Shown: positions 1-7,380, counted from the stretch's first letter. The stretch: DNA of 10,934 bases from Tetmemena sp. SeJ-2015 (GCA_027382625.1 JAJKFJ010024964.1:1-10934); one strand, 5' to 3'. Program-made: numbers and translations. Notes: generated by a model not told the origin, from the letters alone.

Positions 1-93
1 GTCATAACAGAAATTAATTTGGTAGATATCTGCTTAAGACGGATTTTAAACTAATTTGATCAAAGACAGCTTATTTATATCTTATTTTTAAGA

Positions 94-240
94 TCATATC
101 AATCTTCTTATTGTTATTGCAAATTTCAACACCACTCTTTTAAGTCCATCTACTCCAGCTGAAAGATTCTCAAAGTAGAAAAATTTATCAGCAAAAGTAA
201 TTCGATAATTTCCAATTTTTTTAAAAATGTCCTTTAATTA
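94..240 (-). CDS. Coding island, unknown protein (minus strand, ends in TGA)
   Basis: Read on the minus strand with TAA/TAG as Gln, this gives about 48 residues with normal amino-acid balance. It includes the stretch GNYRITFADKFFYFENLSAG followed by VDGLKRVVLKF, and meets TGA at 94-96. The plus strand of the same bases gives only weaker frames. The upstream limit is unclear: in-frame TGA lies just beyond 240. A GTAAAT...TTAAAG intron of about 57 nt, whose 3' end on the minus strand is near 231, would be phase-compatible with further coding. The TGA could be the true gene end, or simply the first stop met after a segment boundary. I do not recognise the family. It is probably a germline coding segment of a gene other than the plus-strand surface protein. 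Confidence 0.45.
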
Positions 241-974
241 ATGAGAGGAAATTTTTCAATTTAAGAATTTAACTTCTTATTTATTTACTGCTACCAAGTG
301 AAAATAGCAAAGAGCTCAGACATCAACTATGTAAACTATTTTACATCATAAATTTATTTCATTTTCCAACTTGTTTGATGATAGAAAAAATATTTAAATT
401 TTTATAGAATAAATATTTTTCATTTATCAAAAGGGTTTCTTCTGTGTATCAATTGTAAATAATTAATTCTATTTAGCAATATAACTATTTTATTTACAAA
501 TGATAGCTAATTGAGTTTATATTTTAATATTTTTCTCTAAACATTATTTAAATTAATAAATTTTGATAATATTTTGAAAAGATTAAATTATTTTCCTAAA
601 CATATTTAAATAGAATAAAATTTAAAGAGAATTACTATATAGATTGAAGATATTTATTGATTTAATGAATATAAATAAGTTATCCTAAAATGGTTTATAC
701 GTTTCGTTTAAGATGTTGGTTAATAATGACGATTCTTACTCTTACCCTGTATTTTTTAAAGTCAATGCTTATGACGCTACTTATTTATAAATTTTAGTCT
801 TTTATTAAAATGCATAATTTACATTAATTAATAAAATGATTGATTTAAGTTCTCTAATTAATCATATTTATCATCAATAATTCAAGCATGAATTTATTAG
901 TTAAATTGGAATGAGTATCCTTTGAGAAATATAAAATAAAATTAAATATAAAAAATAATATAAGTTAATTAGAA
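241..974. other. AT-rich stretch, IES-like or intergenic
   Basis: Mostly very AT-rich sequence without a convincing long frame. One spot stands out. From the ATG at 690-692 (frame 0) a hydrophobic stretch begins MVYTFRLRCWLIMTILTLTL, which resembles a signal peptide or signal anchor. In frame 2, from 713, the same bases read as a polar stretch with SYSYPVFFKVNAYDATYL. Either could be a small coding segment, for example the signal peptide of the large surface protein downstream. The two frames exclude each other and neither is linked to a neighbour by a repeat that I could find. Confidence 0.3.
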
Positions 975-1082
975 GTATTGTTATAATTATAACTGAGGTT
1001 TGCGACTTTGTTTTTCAATAGGCAGATTCAAGTCCTCCCTCCAATCTGCAATTGCTATGATCTCACATTTAAGACTCTAGAT
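975..1082 (-). CDS. Coding island, unknown protein (minus strand)
   Basis: The minus-strand frame with ctc 1062-1064 as Glu reads SLKCEIIAIADWREDLNLPI and continues EKQSRKPQLQLQQYF, using TAA and TAG as Gln. Base composition is clearly richer in G+C than in the flanking sequence. The reading stays open on both sides but becomes low-complexity below about 975 and above about 1085, so the limits are approximate. The island may belong to the same gene as the minus-strand island at 94-240, which lies downstream on that strand, but nothing here proves it. The plus strand also has a short alternative with a run of Ser/Pro codons. No family is recognised. Confidence 0.4.
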
Positions 1083-1202
1083 TTTCTAATTATAAAGCCT
1101 TTTTTATTAATTTTGAATCGAATACTTTATTCAAAATTGTACAAATTTAATTTAAGCAGTCACCTAAATTCATTTTAATAACTTTATTCTAAGTTTTTAA
1201 AA

Positions 1203-1394
1203 ATTGGCGCTAATATTAATTAATTTAAAAGAGTAAATTTTAATACTGGGATAGATGGAATTATGATTACTGATGATAAAGTTAAAACTCTATTTATTTA
1301 TTTAACTCTAGACTTAGAAGAATTTACTGTGGTTGACCCTATAGGATATAAAATAATAATATTTCTAAAGGAGGAACCACTAATTTATATCTAA
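1203..1394 (+). CDS. Coding island, unknown protein (plus strand)
   Basis: Frame 0 reads through this stretch with no TGA and a balanced composition. It includes VNFNTGIDGIMITDDKVKTL and then LDLEEFTVVDPIGYK and FLKEEP. It stays open upstream into AT-rich sequence, so the 5' limit is a guess. Downstream the evidence for the large surface protein starts in another frame (frame 2). It may be an N-terminal piece of that protein or a segment of a different gene; the acidic, non-repetitive character does not match the propeller part that follows. No family is recognised. Confidence 0.4.
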
Positions 1395-1399
1395 TAATG

Positions 1400-1788
1400 T
1401 CTAAAACTATCTTCCATATTTTAGCACCCTATACAATAGAACTCCACTTTATTTATTTCAACCAAAATTAAGTAAATGGAGCCAAAATATTGACATCAAC
1501 ATCCTGGAAATGTTCTGGTCTCTATGTCGACCCTAATGATCTTTCAACATGGCATTTATATTTACAAATAATCTAAAAATTTATCACAAAATTATTATTC
1601 AAATTTCAAGTATACTCTTACTCTATTCCAATTTAAGAAAAGGAATACATAACAATAAATATATGGATGAAAATATAAGATATTTAATTTGTTGGTAGAA
1701 TTAGCAAGTGGAACATAGTAGTATTGGAAAGTAAACTTTGGGTCTGTTAATCCGTCTCTGATGTACTAGGATCTGCTGTACACGTAAT
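1400..1788 (+). CDS. Large surface protein, N-terminal propeller-like segment
   Basis: Frame 2 is open here without TGA. The best-supported end is about 1690-1788, reading KWNIVVLESKLWVCQSVSDV and then LGSAVHVI. This fits the repeated blades (SBBP/Kelch-like, by memory) found at the N-terminus of very large ciliate membrane proteins that carry extracellular repeats and a C-terminal multi-pass domain. Further upstream, SGLYVDPNDLSTWHL is also in frame 2. The part at about 1560-1690 is AT-rich and could hold another eliminated segment. The frame breaks at 1788 and resumes in frame 1 at 1821. Removing 32 bp between two copies of TAAT restores a continuous reading, AVHVITVFNVDSSAFYVLG. Confidence 0.5.
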
Positions 1789-1820
1789 CTAAAACCATTT
1801 ACCACACATTATAAAATAAT
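1789..1820 (+). other. Candidate 32-bp internal eliminated sequence (pointer TAAT)
   Basis: TAAT occurs at 1785-1788 and again at 1817-1820. Deleting one copy plus the 28 bp between them joins frame 2 to frame 1 and gives an uninterrupted protein across the junction. A GT-AG intron at 1784-1825 is visible but would resume in the wrong frame. A four-base AT repeat is weak alone; the restored frame and the sensible protein at the join are the support. Confidence 0.45.
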
Positions 1821-2001
1821 AACAGTGTTCAATGTTGATTCTTCTGCTTTCTATGTCCTTGGGCTGGGCTCCTCCTCTAAAGAATACTACTTTGGAGAAA
1901 CAACACAAACTCCTCTACCCTACTTGAGTGGATATGTCATGGACTTCTCTCAACCTACTCGCGCTAATTTTTAATATAACATCTTTAAGTATTTACAAAT
2001 G
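1821..2001 (+). CDS. Large surface protein, propeller-like segment
   Basis: Frame 1 reads VFNVDSSAFYVLGLGSSSKE, then YYFGETTQTPLPYLSGYVMD and FSQPTRANFQYNIF, before TGA at 2002-2004. The patterns S-A-F-Y-V-x-G, YYFG-ETTQ and P-YLSGYV are what I remember from the propeller region of Oxytricha/Stylonychia surface proteins with cadherin-like repeats and a multi-pass C-terminus. In those proteins each blade places such a motif after a 'dsafyvtG' strand. G+C is distinctly higher than in the flanks. The true right edge is probably somewhere in 1975-2000, where the sequence turns AT-rich. Confidence 0.65.
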
Positions 2002-2004
2002 TGA

Positions 2005-2395
2005 TAATCTTCATCTCTATATTTAGTCGAAATTATTATCCAACATTTAAAATTACTTTAAGCTCTCTTTATAAACTATAATGTATATGATAAATTATTT
2101 TTCATTATATTCTTACTCACTGCTTGAATTAGAAACTAATTTTAAGACAAATGTTTGTTTAGGGTTAACTTTTTGTTATCTATAAATAGAATAAGTTATC
2201 ATTATACTTTAACAATTAATTTTCTCTTTATAAAATGGATTAACATATATGCAGATAGAATTAAAGAAATTGATATTTTTTTTTAATTTATCATATTGTT
2301 AATAAATTTTAATTTATGCATTCCCACCTAAACTTATGTTTTTTTTTAGTATTTAAACTGCTGACTGCACTTAAAGTTTCTGTAATGAGCAGTGG
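2005..2395. other. AT-rich stretch, IES-like
   Basis: Dominated by A/T runs, including a T10 run near 2279 and a T9 run near 2341. No frame of protein-like composition was seen on either strand. It separates two coding islands and is most simply eliminated DNA. Confidence 0.4.
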
Positions 2396-2632
2396 GTGTA
2401 TAATTTTCTTGTAACTTCCCATCCTGTAACTGATTTTATTGGCAGCGGTAAATCAATCGAAATTATCACACCTCAGACCGCTACGACACTTACAAAAACA
2501 AGCCTAGTAGCAGATAATTTTTTTAAAGATAAGGTATATGACTTTACAAGCTTCATTGAAAATCAGGTTGCATGCTTTCCTAGAAACTCACTCTTGAATT
2601 AAGGATATAGAGAGGAATTAAAAATAATCCAG
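2396..2632 (+). CDS. Coding island, unknown protein (plus strand)
   Basis: Frame 2 reads LVTSHPVTDFIGSGKSIEII, then TPQTATTLTKTSLVADNFFK and DKVYDFTSFIENQVACFPR. It passes the TAA at about 2600 as Gln and stays open beyond it. The Thr/Ser-rich, beta-type composition would suit an extracellular part of the large surface protein, but I do not recognise the exact pattern. The minus strand over the same bases is Cys/Ile-rich and less protein-like. The frame formally stays open to about 2900, but from 2741 the opposite strand is the better coding candidate, so I end the call before it. Confidence 0.45.
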
Positions 2633-2740
2633 CAGGGTATGAATAATAACTTTTTAATCATAAGAGAAATTATCATCTGCTAACAAGTTGCTAGTCTATA
2701 ATTATTGACACTTGCTTGTGACATGCTGCCCCCTTTAGAA

Positions 2741-3088
2741 TCAGAAAAATTGAGGGGACTCAAATTTACTGACACCCTCGTCACCTTCTTTTTTTAGTTT
2801 TCTAACTTTTATTATCATAACCCTAATTAATAGCCGTAAGAAGCATATATGAAATAGTTTGAAGATAATAATTTATTCTTCAAATCCATACTTGACAGAG
2901 TAAGGTGACACTTTTAAGTAAATTTAGCAGAAATTTACAATTCTATTGTCTCTAATAAAAAAATTTATGTCCTTGCAAATTCCTGCATGAGTTTCCTAAG
3001 TTAATTTAGTCTCTTCCTTTTTTTTGAACCCCACTTTTCCAAGGAAAGAGCCTATGTAAACTAGCTCAGGAATACCAAAATTTGAGAC
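2741..3088 (-). CDS. Coding island, unknown protein (minus strand, ends in TGA)
   Basis: The minus strand is open for about 115 codons between an in-frame TGA at 3089-3091 and TGA at 2741-2743. It starts VSNFGIPELVYIGSFLGKVG, then FKKKEETKLTQETHAGICK, and ends KVRKLKKEGDEGVSKFESP. The two ends are charged and well balanced. The middle (about 2810-2930) is AT-rich and may contain an intron or eliminated sequence. A consensus-like 5' splice site (GTAAGA) lies upstream on the minus strand near 3135, with a TTTTGAG acceptor near 3088, but the upstream frame does not join cleanly. No family is recognised. It lies opposite the main plus-strand gene and is not obviously part of it. Confidence 0.4.
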
Positions 3089-3091
3089 TCA

Positions 3092-3810
3092 AAACGAAAA
3101 ATAAAGCTAATAAAATAACTACTTCTTACTTCAAGCCAACTTTTGATGGAATGTGGATGTTAAGAATTTAACTTTCTAATTTATTAATCGAAACATACTC
3201 TAAATCCCATCTCTCCAGACTTATAACATTTATAACCTTAAAACCTATTTATAGAATATAAAAAGATATGATTTAAATTAGATTCAAAAGACGATGATTT
3301 GAAATATACGAAATCAATTTATATTATAGAGTCTGACATTTACTACTAACTCAGCATTTGCAATTGGAGCTTCAACCACCGTCAATTAGCAATCCCTAGT
3401 ATATGATTACTTCTATTATTTTTCAAGACAGACTCCAGCTAGTGCAGTGATGCTGATTTCACATCTTCAACTATTTTGTAAGCGATCTCTTCATAGCAAG
3501 GTGTATCTTTTAATTACCCTTCGACTGCATATTTATTTTTGCTACTTCACCTGTAACGATTGATAGTTCTGACTTCTCTAATTCTTAGTCAGGCTACATA
3601 AAATTTAAGTACAGCCATAACTCAATATAATTATAAATAAAGGGCTCAATTTATAATTCTTTTTTTTTAAATGGAGGTTACTACTTTTACCCTTTTAGCT
3701 ATGAGTGTCTTTTATACTTAATATATTTTATACTTGCAATGCTAATTTATAGGCAAAAGTTATAAATATGTTATAGAACAATTTTTCTAAAATATAATTT
3801 TAACTTTTAT
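3092..3810. other. AT-rich stretch with two possible small coding islands
   Basis: Mostly IES-like. Two plus-strand spots have coding character. At 3348-3461 (frame 0) NSAFAIGASTTVNQQSLVYD and YFYYFSRQTPAS could be part of an extracellular domain. At 3541-3618 (frame 1) ATSPVTIDSSDFSNSQSGYI resembles the end of an extracellular repeat of the surface protein. Neither is joined to a neighbour by a repeat I could find, and both are short. Confidence 0.25.
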
Positions 3811-4070
3811 AATTCATATTTAAATGATGGAAAAATATCATCTATAAGTGGCATATTGCAAGTAAGTTCCCTTTAATTGTGGGATTTAATAAAGTAAAAT
3901 TACCTTTTTTTATCCAAATATTTTAGGAATACTCGGCCGACAAGGAGCGATTACAGTACCAAGTTTTAACACAGATAACAAGAGCTTTGTCCTAGTTCGT
4001 CCAGGCAGAAGCAAACTCAAAATTTTTTGAAAAATGGGGGATTGAAATATAATACAACAAAATAAAGCTC
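3811..4070 (+). CDS. Coding island with intron, helical protein of unknown family
   Basis: Two frames join cleanly across a GTAAGT...TTTTAG intron (3862-3926). The upstream exon (frame 1) reads NDGKISSISGILQ. The downstream exon (frame 0) reads EYSADKERLQYQVLTQITRA and then LSQFVQAEANSKFFEKWGI, before TGA at 4071-4073. The joined stretch is strongly helix-forming, rich in Gln, Glu, Leu and Ala, with no Pro or Gly across the core, and may be coiled-coil. It is unlike the beta-rich surface protein on either side, so it is probably a segment of a different gene on the same strand. The 5' limit is not defined because the frame stays open into AT-rich sequence. No family is recognised. Confidence 0.55.
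3862..3926 (+). other. Spliceosomal intron, 65 nt
   Basis: Begins with the consensus GTAAGT and ends in a pyrimidine-rich tract and TTTTAG. It is flanked by coding sequence in frame 1 upstream and frame 0 downstream. Phase 0 splicing joins ...GILQ to EYSADK.... Confidence 0.55.
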
Positions 4071-4157
4071 TGAACTTTTATTTTTACGAAATTATATTTT
4101 TTAAAAAATAATTATTTGTAGATTTTTGTGAGGATCTCAGTTTTAATTATATTTTTG

Positions 4158-4304
4158 AAATCAATAGCCCTATCTTCAACGGGAGTATACGATTAAATTA
4201 CAATGTTGGTAGCATACCCTATTCCGGGCACTGGCAACCCCTCCAATTAAAAGCTTTCCTACAAAATTATTCTCAATATTGTAGAATCAGCAGGAACTAT
4301 TTCA
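4158..4304 (+). CDS. Large surface protein, extracellular repeat segment
   Basis: Frame 0 reads KSIALSSTGVYDQITMLVAY, then PIPGTGNPSNQKLSYKIILN and IVESAG. The order 'T-G-x-Y-x-I, hydrophobic strand, linker, hydrophobic strand' is the second half of the Ig/cadherin-like repeat seen again, better preserved, at 5828-6067. The two middle G+C-rich clusters contrast with the AT-rich flanks, which suggests segment edges near 4150 and 4310. It precedes the 5081-5190 segment in the same orientation, consistent with linear order of this gene. Confidence 0.5.
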
Positions 4305-4441
4305 TAATTATAATAAATATTAATTTGGCATATATAATACTTTACATTTGAATAATTTTGAATTTAATTTTTTAAAAAAAAACTTATAAATTTAATAAAT
4401 GTAAATTTAATAGCATTAAGATTTAAAGAATTTTAATTAGA

Positions 4442-4579
4442 AAAATCAAGAGCTCTCTGGCTTAGAAATATAAAGATATGATGAATCGCACTTTCTAATG
4501 CGCAAAAAATATGGCAGCTAACTAAAATCATCACGAGCCCTCCATACTATACTTTAGGAACAATAGCAATTTTAAATGA
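4442..4579 (+). CDS. Coding island, unknown protein (plus strand, ends in TGA)
   Basis: Frame 2 reads KIKSSLAQKYKDMMNRTFQC, then AKNMAANQNHHEPSILYF, to TGA at 4577-4579, with TAG and TAA as Gln. The composition is helical and polar, resembling the island at 3811-4070 more than the surface protein. The two could be neighbouring segments of one gene, in frames 0 and 2, interleaved with the surface-protein piece at 4158-4304. The TGA may be a real end or simply lie beyond a segment boundary. No family is recognised. Confidence 0.4.
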
Positions 4580-5080
4580 ACTAGAGAGAGAATAATAATT
4601 CTGCTTCAATTTTCTTAATTAGGCAAAGCTAAAAAAACTCTCCATCTTTATTTAAATTGGAAAAAAAGTCAATTAGACTTGTTGAGAGAAAAATTCAGGT
4701 GTTTCTTCAAGGAAAAAATTTGAAAATTTGCAATTTCAAATAAAAACCAGATTTTTCACAAGATTCACCTACTATTTGAGACTTTGCGATAGTCTTTCAT
4801 CTGACTCACTCCAATCTTAATATTTTTACCCTTGAATTATTCCTTTTTGGCTCTCAATCTAAAGATAGGCAAACACTTATTAAACTCTTATACCATTTAC
4901 CAACGAATTACTAAGATAGAAAGCGAATGATTCGCCAAACAAATGGCATCAAATTTCCTAGTTAAATTCAATGCAGACTTTTTTCAAATTCAGCATTATA
5001 ATTTTAAGTACTAATTAATAATATTATTGTAATATTCCAGATTGTTTAAGTACCGATTCTTTCTAAAAAATTAAAATAAT
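4580..5080. other. AT-rich stretch with ambiguous frames
   Basis: A plus-strand frame starting near 4781 stays open to about 5094, passing LLYHLPTNYQDRKRMIRQTN near 4890-4945. A second plus frame over 4898-4990 (NELLRQKANDSPNKWHQI) and a minus frame over the same bases look about equally protein-like. With three competing frames I cannot assign a coding segment; part of it may be one. Confidence 0.25.
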
Positions 5081-5190
5081 TTCTCATACGATGAAACCAT
5101 AAAGACTGATGTCTAATACCAAATAGGGATGCCACAAATTGACATTCTTGACCTATAATCCCACATAGTCACTAATCCTCTGTACTGCGG
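5081..5190 (+). CDS. Large surface protein, extracellular repeat segment
   Basis: Frame 2 reads FSYDETIKTDVQYQIGMPQI, then DILDLQSHIVTNPLYCGYVI. This matches the first half of the repeat: an Asp before a 'Y-x-I-G-x-P' strand, then a hydrophobic strand, then a Cys-Gly-Tyr strand. It compares well with the next repeat copy (5930-6062), which has 'DPVYYTIQDPAKTIEIMPF' and then 'DSCDYGVNY'. The conserved Cys probably pairs with another in the repeat. The right edge abuts the minus-strand coding island that ends at 5196, so the two coding strands nearly touch. Confidence 0.6.
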
Positions 5191-5195
5191 TTACG

Positions 5196-5597
5196 TCATT
5201 TATTTTTAAACATATCCTCTGCTAATATAAGCCCTACTAGTTGCGCTAGTTTATTTACCTTGATCTCTTCAATATCAAGTTCTACAGAAATTTCAGGCAT
5301 TTCACTTCTTACAACCCCCACAGTCCCAACTGGTTGTACTTCCGTTTCTGTAACTCCTGTGATAAAACAAAAATCATCTTCGACTACTTTTGCAATGGAT
5401 TCCCTTAAAATCAATTTTGAGATTGTAGGATGCGAAGCAGGACTTTTCAAGGTTAAAAGTCCAGGAAATTATTTCACTTACTTTGTCGGATAAGATTCAT
5501 TTTTATAATATTCATTAACCATAAATATACCTTCGTGGCATTCAAAATGTGACACAAGTCTAATGATTCCATGGGCATACAGTTTAGCATCTGGGCT
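5196..5597 (-). CDS. Coding island with intron, unknown protein (minus strand, ends in TGA)
   Basis: This is the best-defined minus-strand island. Read from 5597 downwards it gives DAKLYAHGIIRLVSHFECHE, then GIFMVNEYYKNESYPTNP across a spliced 39-nt intron (5443-5481). It continues SKLILRESIAKVVEDDFCFI, PEISVELDIEEIKVNKLAQL and VGLILAEDMFKNK, to TGA at 5196-5198. The composition is charged and balanced. The overlapping plus-strand frame (5260-5493) is a Ser/Thr-rich shadow. The upstream limit is set by an in-frame TGA at 5598-5600, so an intron acceptor or segment edge must lie near there. It looks like the C-terminal part of a globular protein; I do not recognise the family. It sits between two extracellular repeat segments of the plus-strand surface gene, so it is either nested or inverted. 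Confidence 0.65.
5443..5481 (-). other. Spliceosomal intron, 39 nt (minus strand)
   Basis: On the minus strand it starts with GTAAGT and ends AAAAG. It is a multiple of three and has no TGA, so the unspliced frame is also open. Splicing gives YPTNPASHPT in place of a less regular insert. The consensus 5' site favours an intron. Confidence 0.5.
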
Positions 5598-5827
5598 TCA
5601 ATTTCCTAGCTTATTATATTTTATTTTCTTATGTATATATTACAAATTCTATAAATAGTAATTAAGAAGTTTCTTTTTTAAGGAGGTATCTTTTAAAATG
5701 TTTTTTCATCCCATAATTTTATTTCAGCTGAACCCTCATTCTTTCTTTTTTTTAAAAATTGTTTAATTAGCTTTATAAGTTTTGAGTAATCTACATTTTT
5801 AAGTCCCAAATTATAATTTATAAATTT

Positions 5828-6067
5828 AGGATATAGACTGACTAGATTTCACATGTGGGAATGTACTATATAATTCTATCAGGAGGTCAGCAATATCCTG
5901 TAACTGCCAGAGGGAAAATTAAATTTGCTCTGAGAGTTAAGAAGAGGTGCACTTACACTCCTCCTAAGGTCAGAGATCCTGTTTACTACACAATTCAAGA
6001 TCCAGCTAAGACAATAGAAATTATGCCCTTCTTACCGGATTCTTGCGATTATGGAGTCAACTATTAG
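5828..6067 (+). CDS. Large surface protein, extracellular repeat segment
   Basis: Frame 2 reads QTDQISHVGMYYIILSGGQQ, then KIKFALRVKKRCTYTPPKVR, PVYYTIQDPAKTIEIMPFLP and DSCDYGVNY. It continues through TAG 6065-6067 as Gln and stays open to about 6150. This spans the end of one repeat ('GMYYI-x-LSG' strand and a closing strand with Cys) and the start of the next ('C-x-Y-TPP-x-x-x-D-x-x-Y-x-I-x-DP...C-x-Y-x-x-x-Y'). The pattern is typical of the extracellular Ig/cadherin-like repeats of large ciliate membrane proteins. The start at 5828 is approximate: the frame upstream has TGA near 5783 and turns AT-rich. Confidence 0.75.
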
Positions 6068-6187
6068 CAGAATTACTTTATACAAAATTTAATTTTAAAT
6101 TTTACGAGATAAATACTATTCATATCTACCACTAGGGAAGCTACCTACATTTATTGAATACGAAAGCCTCTCTTTTATAATATAAAT

Positions 6188-6247
6188 ATGAATTAATTAG
6201 AAACAATTATTTCTATAGACGAAGGGTGTTTTAAGGTTGCAATTATT
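6188..6247 (+). CDS. Large surface protein, short extracellular segment
   Basis: Frame 2 reads NQLETIISIDEGCFKVAI. This fits the strand that follows 'CDYGVNY' in the repeat, where an 'i-x-i-x-T...G-x-Y-x-v-x-v' motif is expected. It is short, and a second open frame (frame 0) runs across the same bases to about 6430, so the assignment is by pattern only. Confidence 0.35.
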
Positions 6248-6480
6248 TTTTGCAGATTATCTTTCAATCTGTTGCTTATTCGATAATCAATTAAAACTTA
6301 AAATTTGTCTTCATTATCTTATTAGAACTGATCAGCTAGAAGAAATGATTCACGCATAGCTCTTATCTCTTTTATTAACTATAGAAAAATTCAAAATTTT
6401 AAAGTTTATAGTTCAAGACTGCGTTCTCTCTATATGAAGAGTTTACATTTCCTCGCATTGTGTGCTGAATTAAAAGGTTT

Positions 6481-6862
6481 TATTAAGATTTTAATCTTAG
6501 ATAGATTAGCTACCATCATCCTTCAATACCTTTAATTTGTAACTTACTTCTATTATTAAGTAAACTCCCAGTAATATAATCAGACTCACCTAGTCTGCAA
6601 CCATTCTATCAAATCTTGATAAAAGCTTCGAATGATGATGAGCAAGTATATGCTAAAACTAATTTCACTCTCTTTATTCATTAAAATAAAAGTGAGAACT
6701 AATCTCATTATTAGTATTTTATTATTCAGAAACCATCGAGTTTTTATATTCCAGCAATTCCACCAGTTTAGAACGGAACCGATTTATAAGTTATTTTTAA
6801 TTCTGACTAAGATATAGTAGATTTGTACAATATTAAGGTAAAGATAGTGTCAATTTCTTTCA
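6481..6862 (+). CDS. Large surface protein, extracellular repeat segment
   Basis: Frame 1 is open without TGA and reads SLQPFYQILIKASNDDEQVY, then AKTNFTLFI, QKPSSFYIPAIPPVQNGTDL, and QDIVDLYNIKVKIVSISF. The 'YQILIKAS-x-D-x-x-Q-V-Y-x-x-T-x-F-T-L-F-I' stretch is the end of one repeat. 'PP-x-x...D-x-D' is the start of a calcium-binding-like cadherin repeat, as I remember it from this protein class. The upstream limit is loose, since the frame stays open back to 6481 and beyond. A shorter hydrophobic frame at 6632-6817 is a shadow. At 6880-6882 frame 1 meets TGA, which a 27-30 nt removal avoids (see next entry). Confidence 0.65.
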
Positions 6863-6892
6863 GTGGAGTTCTTAAGGGATGATTCTTCAAAG
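6863..6892 (+). other. Small removed element: 27-bp IES or 30-nt intron
   Basis: Frame 1 is coding on both sides but carries TGA at 6880-6882. TTCA at 6859-6862 and 6886-6889 would excise 27 bp and give VSISFKELLYITNNYTSD. A GT-AG element at 6863-6892 (30 nt, non-consensus GTGGAG start) gives nearly the same protein. Both keep the frame; I cannot choose. Confidence 0.45.
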
Positions 6893-6992
6893 AATTACTC
6901 TACATCACTAACAACTACACTTCAGATAAGAACATGTTTTCTTTGAAAGTATATTACACACCCGAGGGAAAATAAGAGTAAGTTGATGATCG
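6886..6992 (+). CDS. Large surface protein, end of extracellular repeat
   Basis: Frame 1 reads KELLYITNNYTSDKNMFSLK, then VYYTPEGKQEQVDD. 'I-x-x-N-Y-T-S-D-x-x-x-F-S-L-K-V-x-Y' is the closing strand of a cadherin-like repeat, with a likely N-glycosylation site NYT. The frame stays open to about 7117 but turns AT-rich after about 7010. A GATCG repeat at 6988-6992 and 7137-7141 marks a possible junction to the next segment. Confidence 0.6.
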
Positions 6993-7141
6993 ACTTATTG
7001 ACTGGGACTTTAAATTATAATTTTAACATTAAGATTCAATAAAAATACATTTTGATAGGAATAATATTGCAAATTTTATGATATTATTTATAACCTCAAC
7101 TTTATATTATTTCTGATAAATAACTTGTTATATTTAGATCG
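6993..7141 (+). other. Candidate 149-bp internal eliminated sequence (pointer GATCG)
   Basis: GATCG at 6988-6992 and 7137-7141 are 149 bp apart. Removal joins frame 1 to frame 0 and gives EQVDDRYQIRLKLNLKDPNS, which fits the protein. The interior is AT-rich. A five-base repeat at such a distance is not rare, so the support is mainly the frame and the G+C-containing repeat. Confidence 0.4.
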
Positions 7142-7380
7142 TTATTAAATTAGATTAAAACTAAACCTCAAAGACCCCAATTCTATCTCAATAAATGTAA
7201 GTATAATAAGCTTTTAAAGACAGAAATTGTTATAGGGAATTCATAGAATTGAGCTGCATCTTTAGCAATACATTAAGGGCTCAAACCCTAAAATCAAAAC
7301 ATTAATAGCAAATACAACTTCAAATAAAATAACGGGCCTTAAAGTTTTTTATATTTATGGGAAAAGAAATTTAAGTAGCT
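7137..7380 (+). CDS. Large surface protein, juxtamembrane segment
   Basis: Frame 0 reads IRLKLNLKDPNSISIN. This matches the 'I-x-L-x-F-x-x-P-x-x-I-S' motif that in this protein class follows the last extracellular repeat and precedes the membrane region. A GTAAGT at 7197 opens a possible 39-nt intron to TATAG at 7235, which keeps the frame and continues GIHRIELHLQQYIKGSNPKI. Downstream, LIANTTSNKITGLKVFYIYG is still frame 0, but less certain. The next segment is in frame 2 from about 7442, so another junction lies between. Confidence 0.45.

Noticed and set aside
1784..1825. 42-nt GT-AG intron
   Set aside because: Splicing resumes in frame 2 and loses the AFYVLG/YYFGETTQ reading in frame 1; the TAAT-bounded deletion fits instead.
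5260..5493. Plus-strand frame rich in Ser/Thr
   Set aside because: Antisense shadow of the better-composed minus-strand coding island with a proper TGA and consensus intron.
6248..6600. Open frames on both strands (plus from about 6210, minus over 6430-6620)
   Set aside because: Several mutually exclusive frames of similar quality; only the frame-1 reading reaching the surface repeat at about 6560 is supported.
6632..6817. Hydrophobic plus-strand frame
   Set aside because: Out of frame with the surface-protein reading (frame 1) over the same bases, which matches the repeat pattern on both sides.
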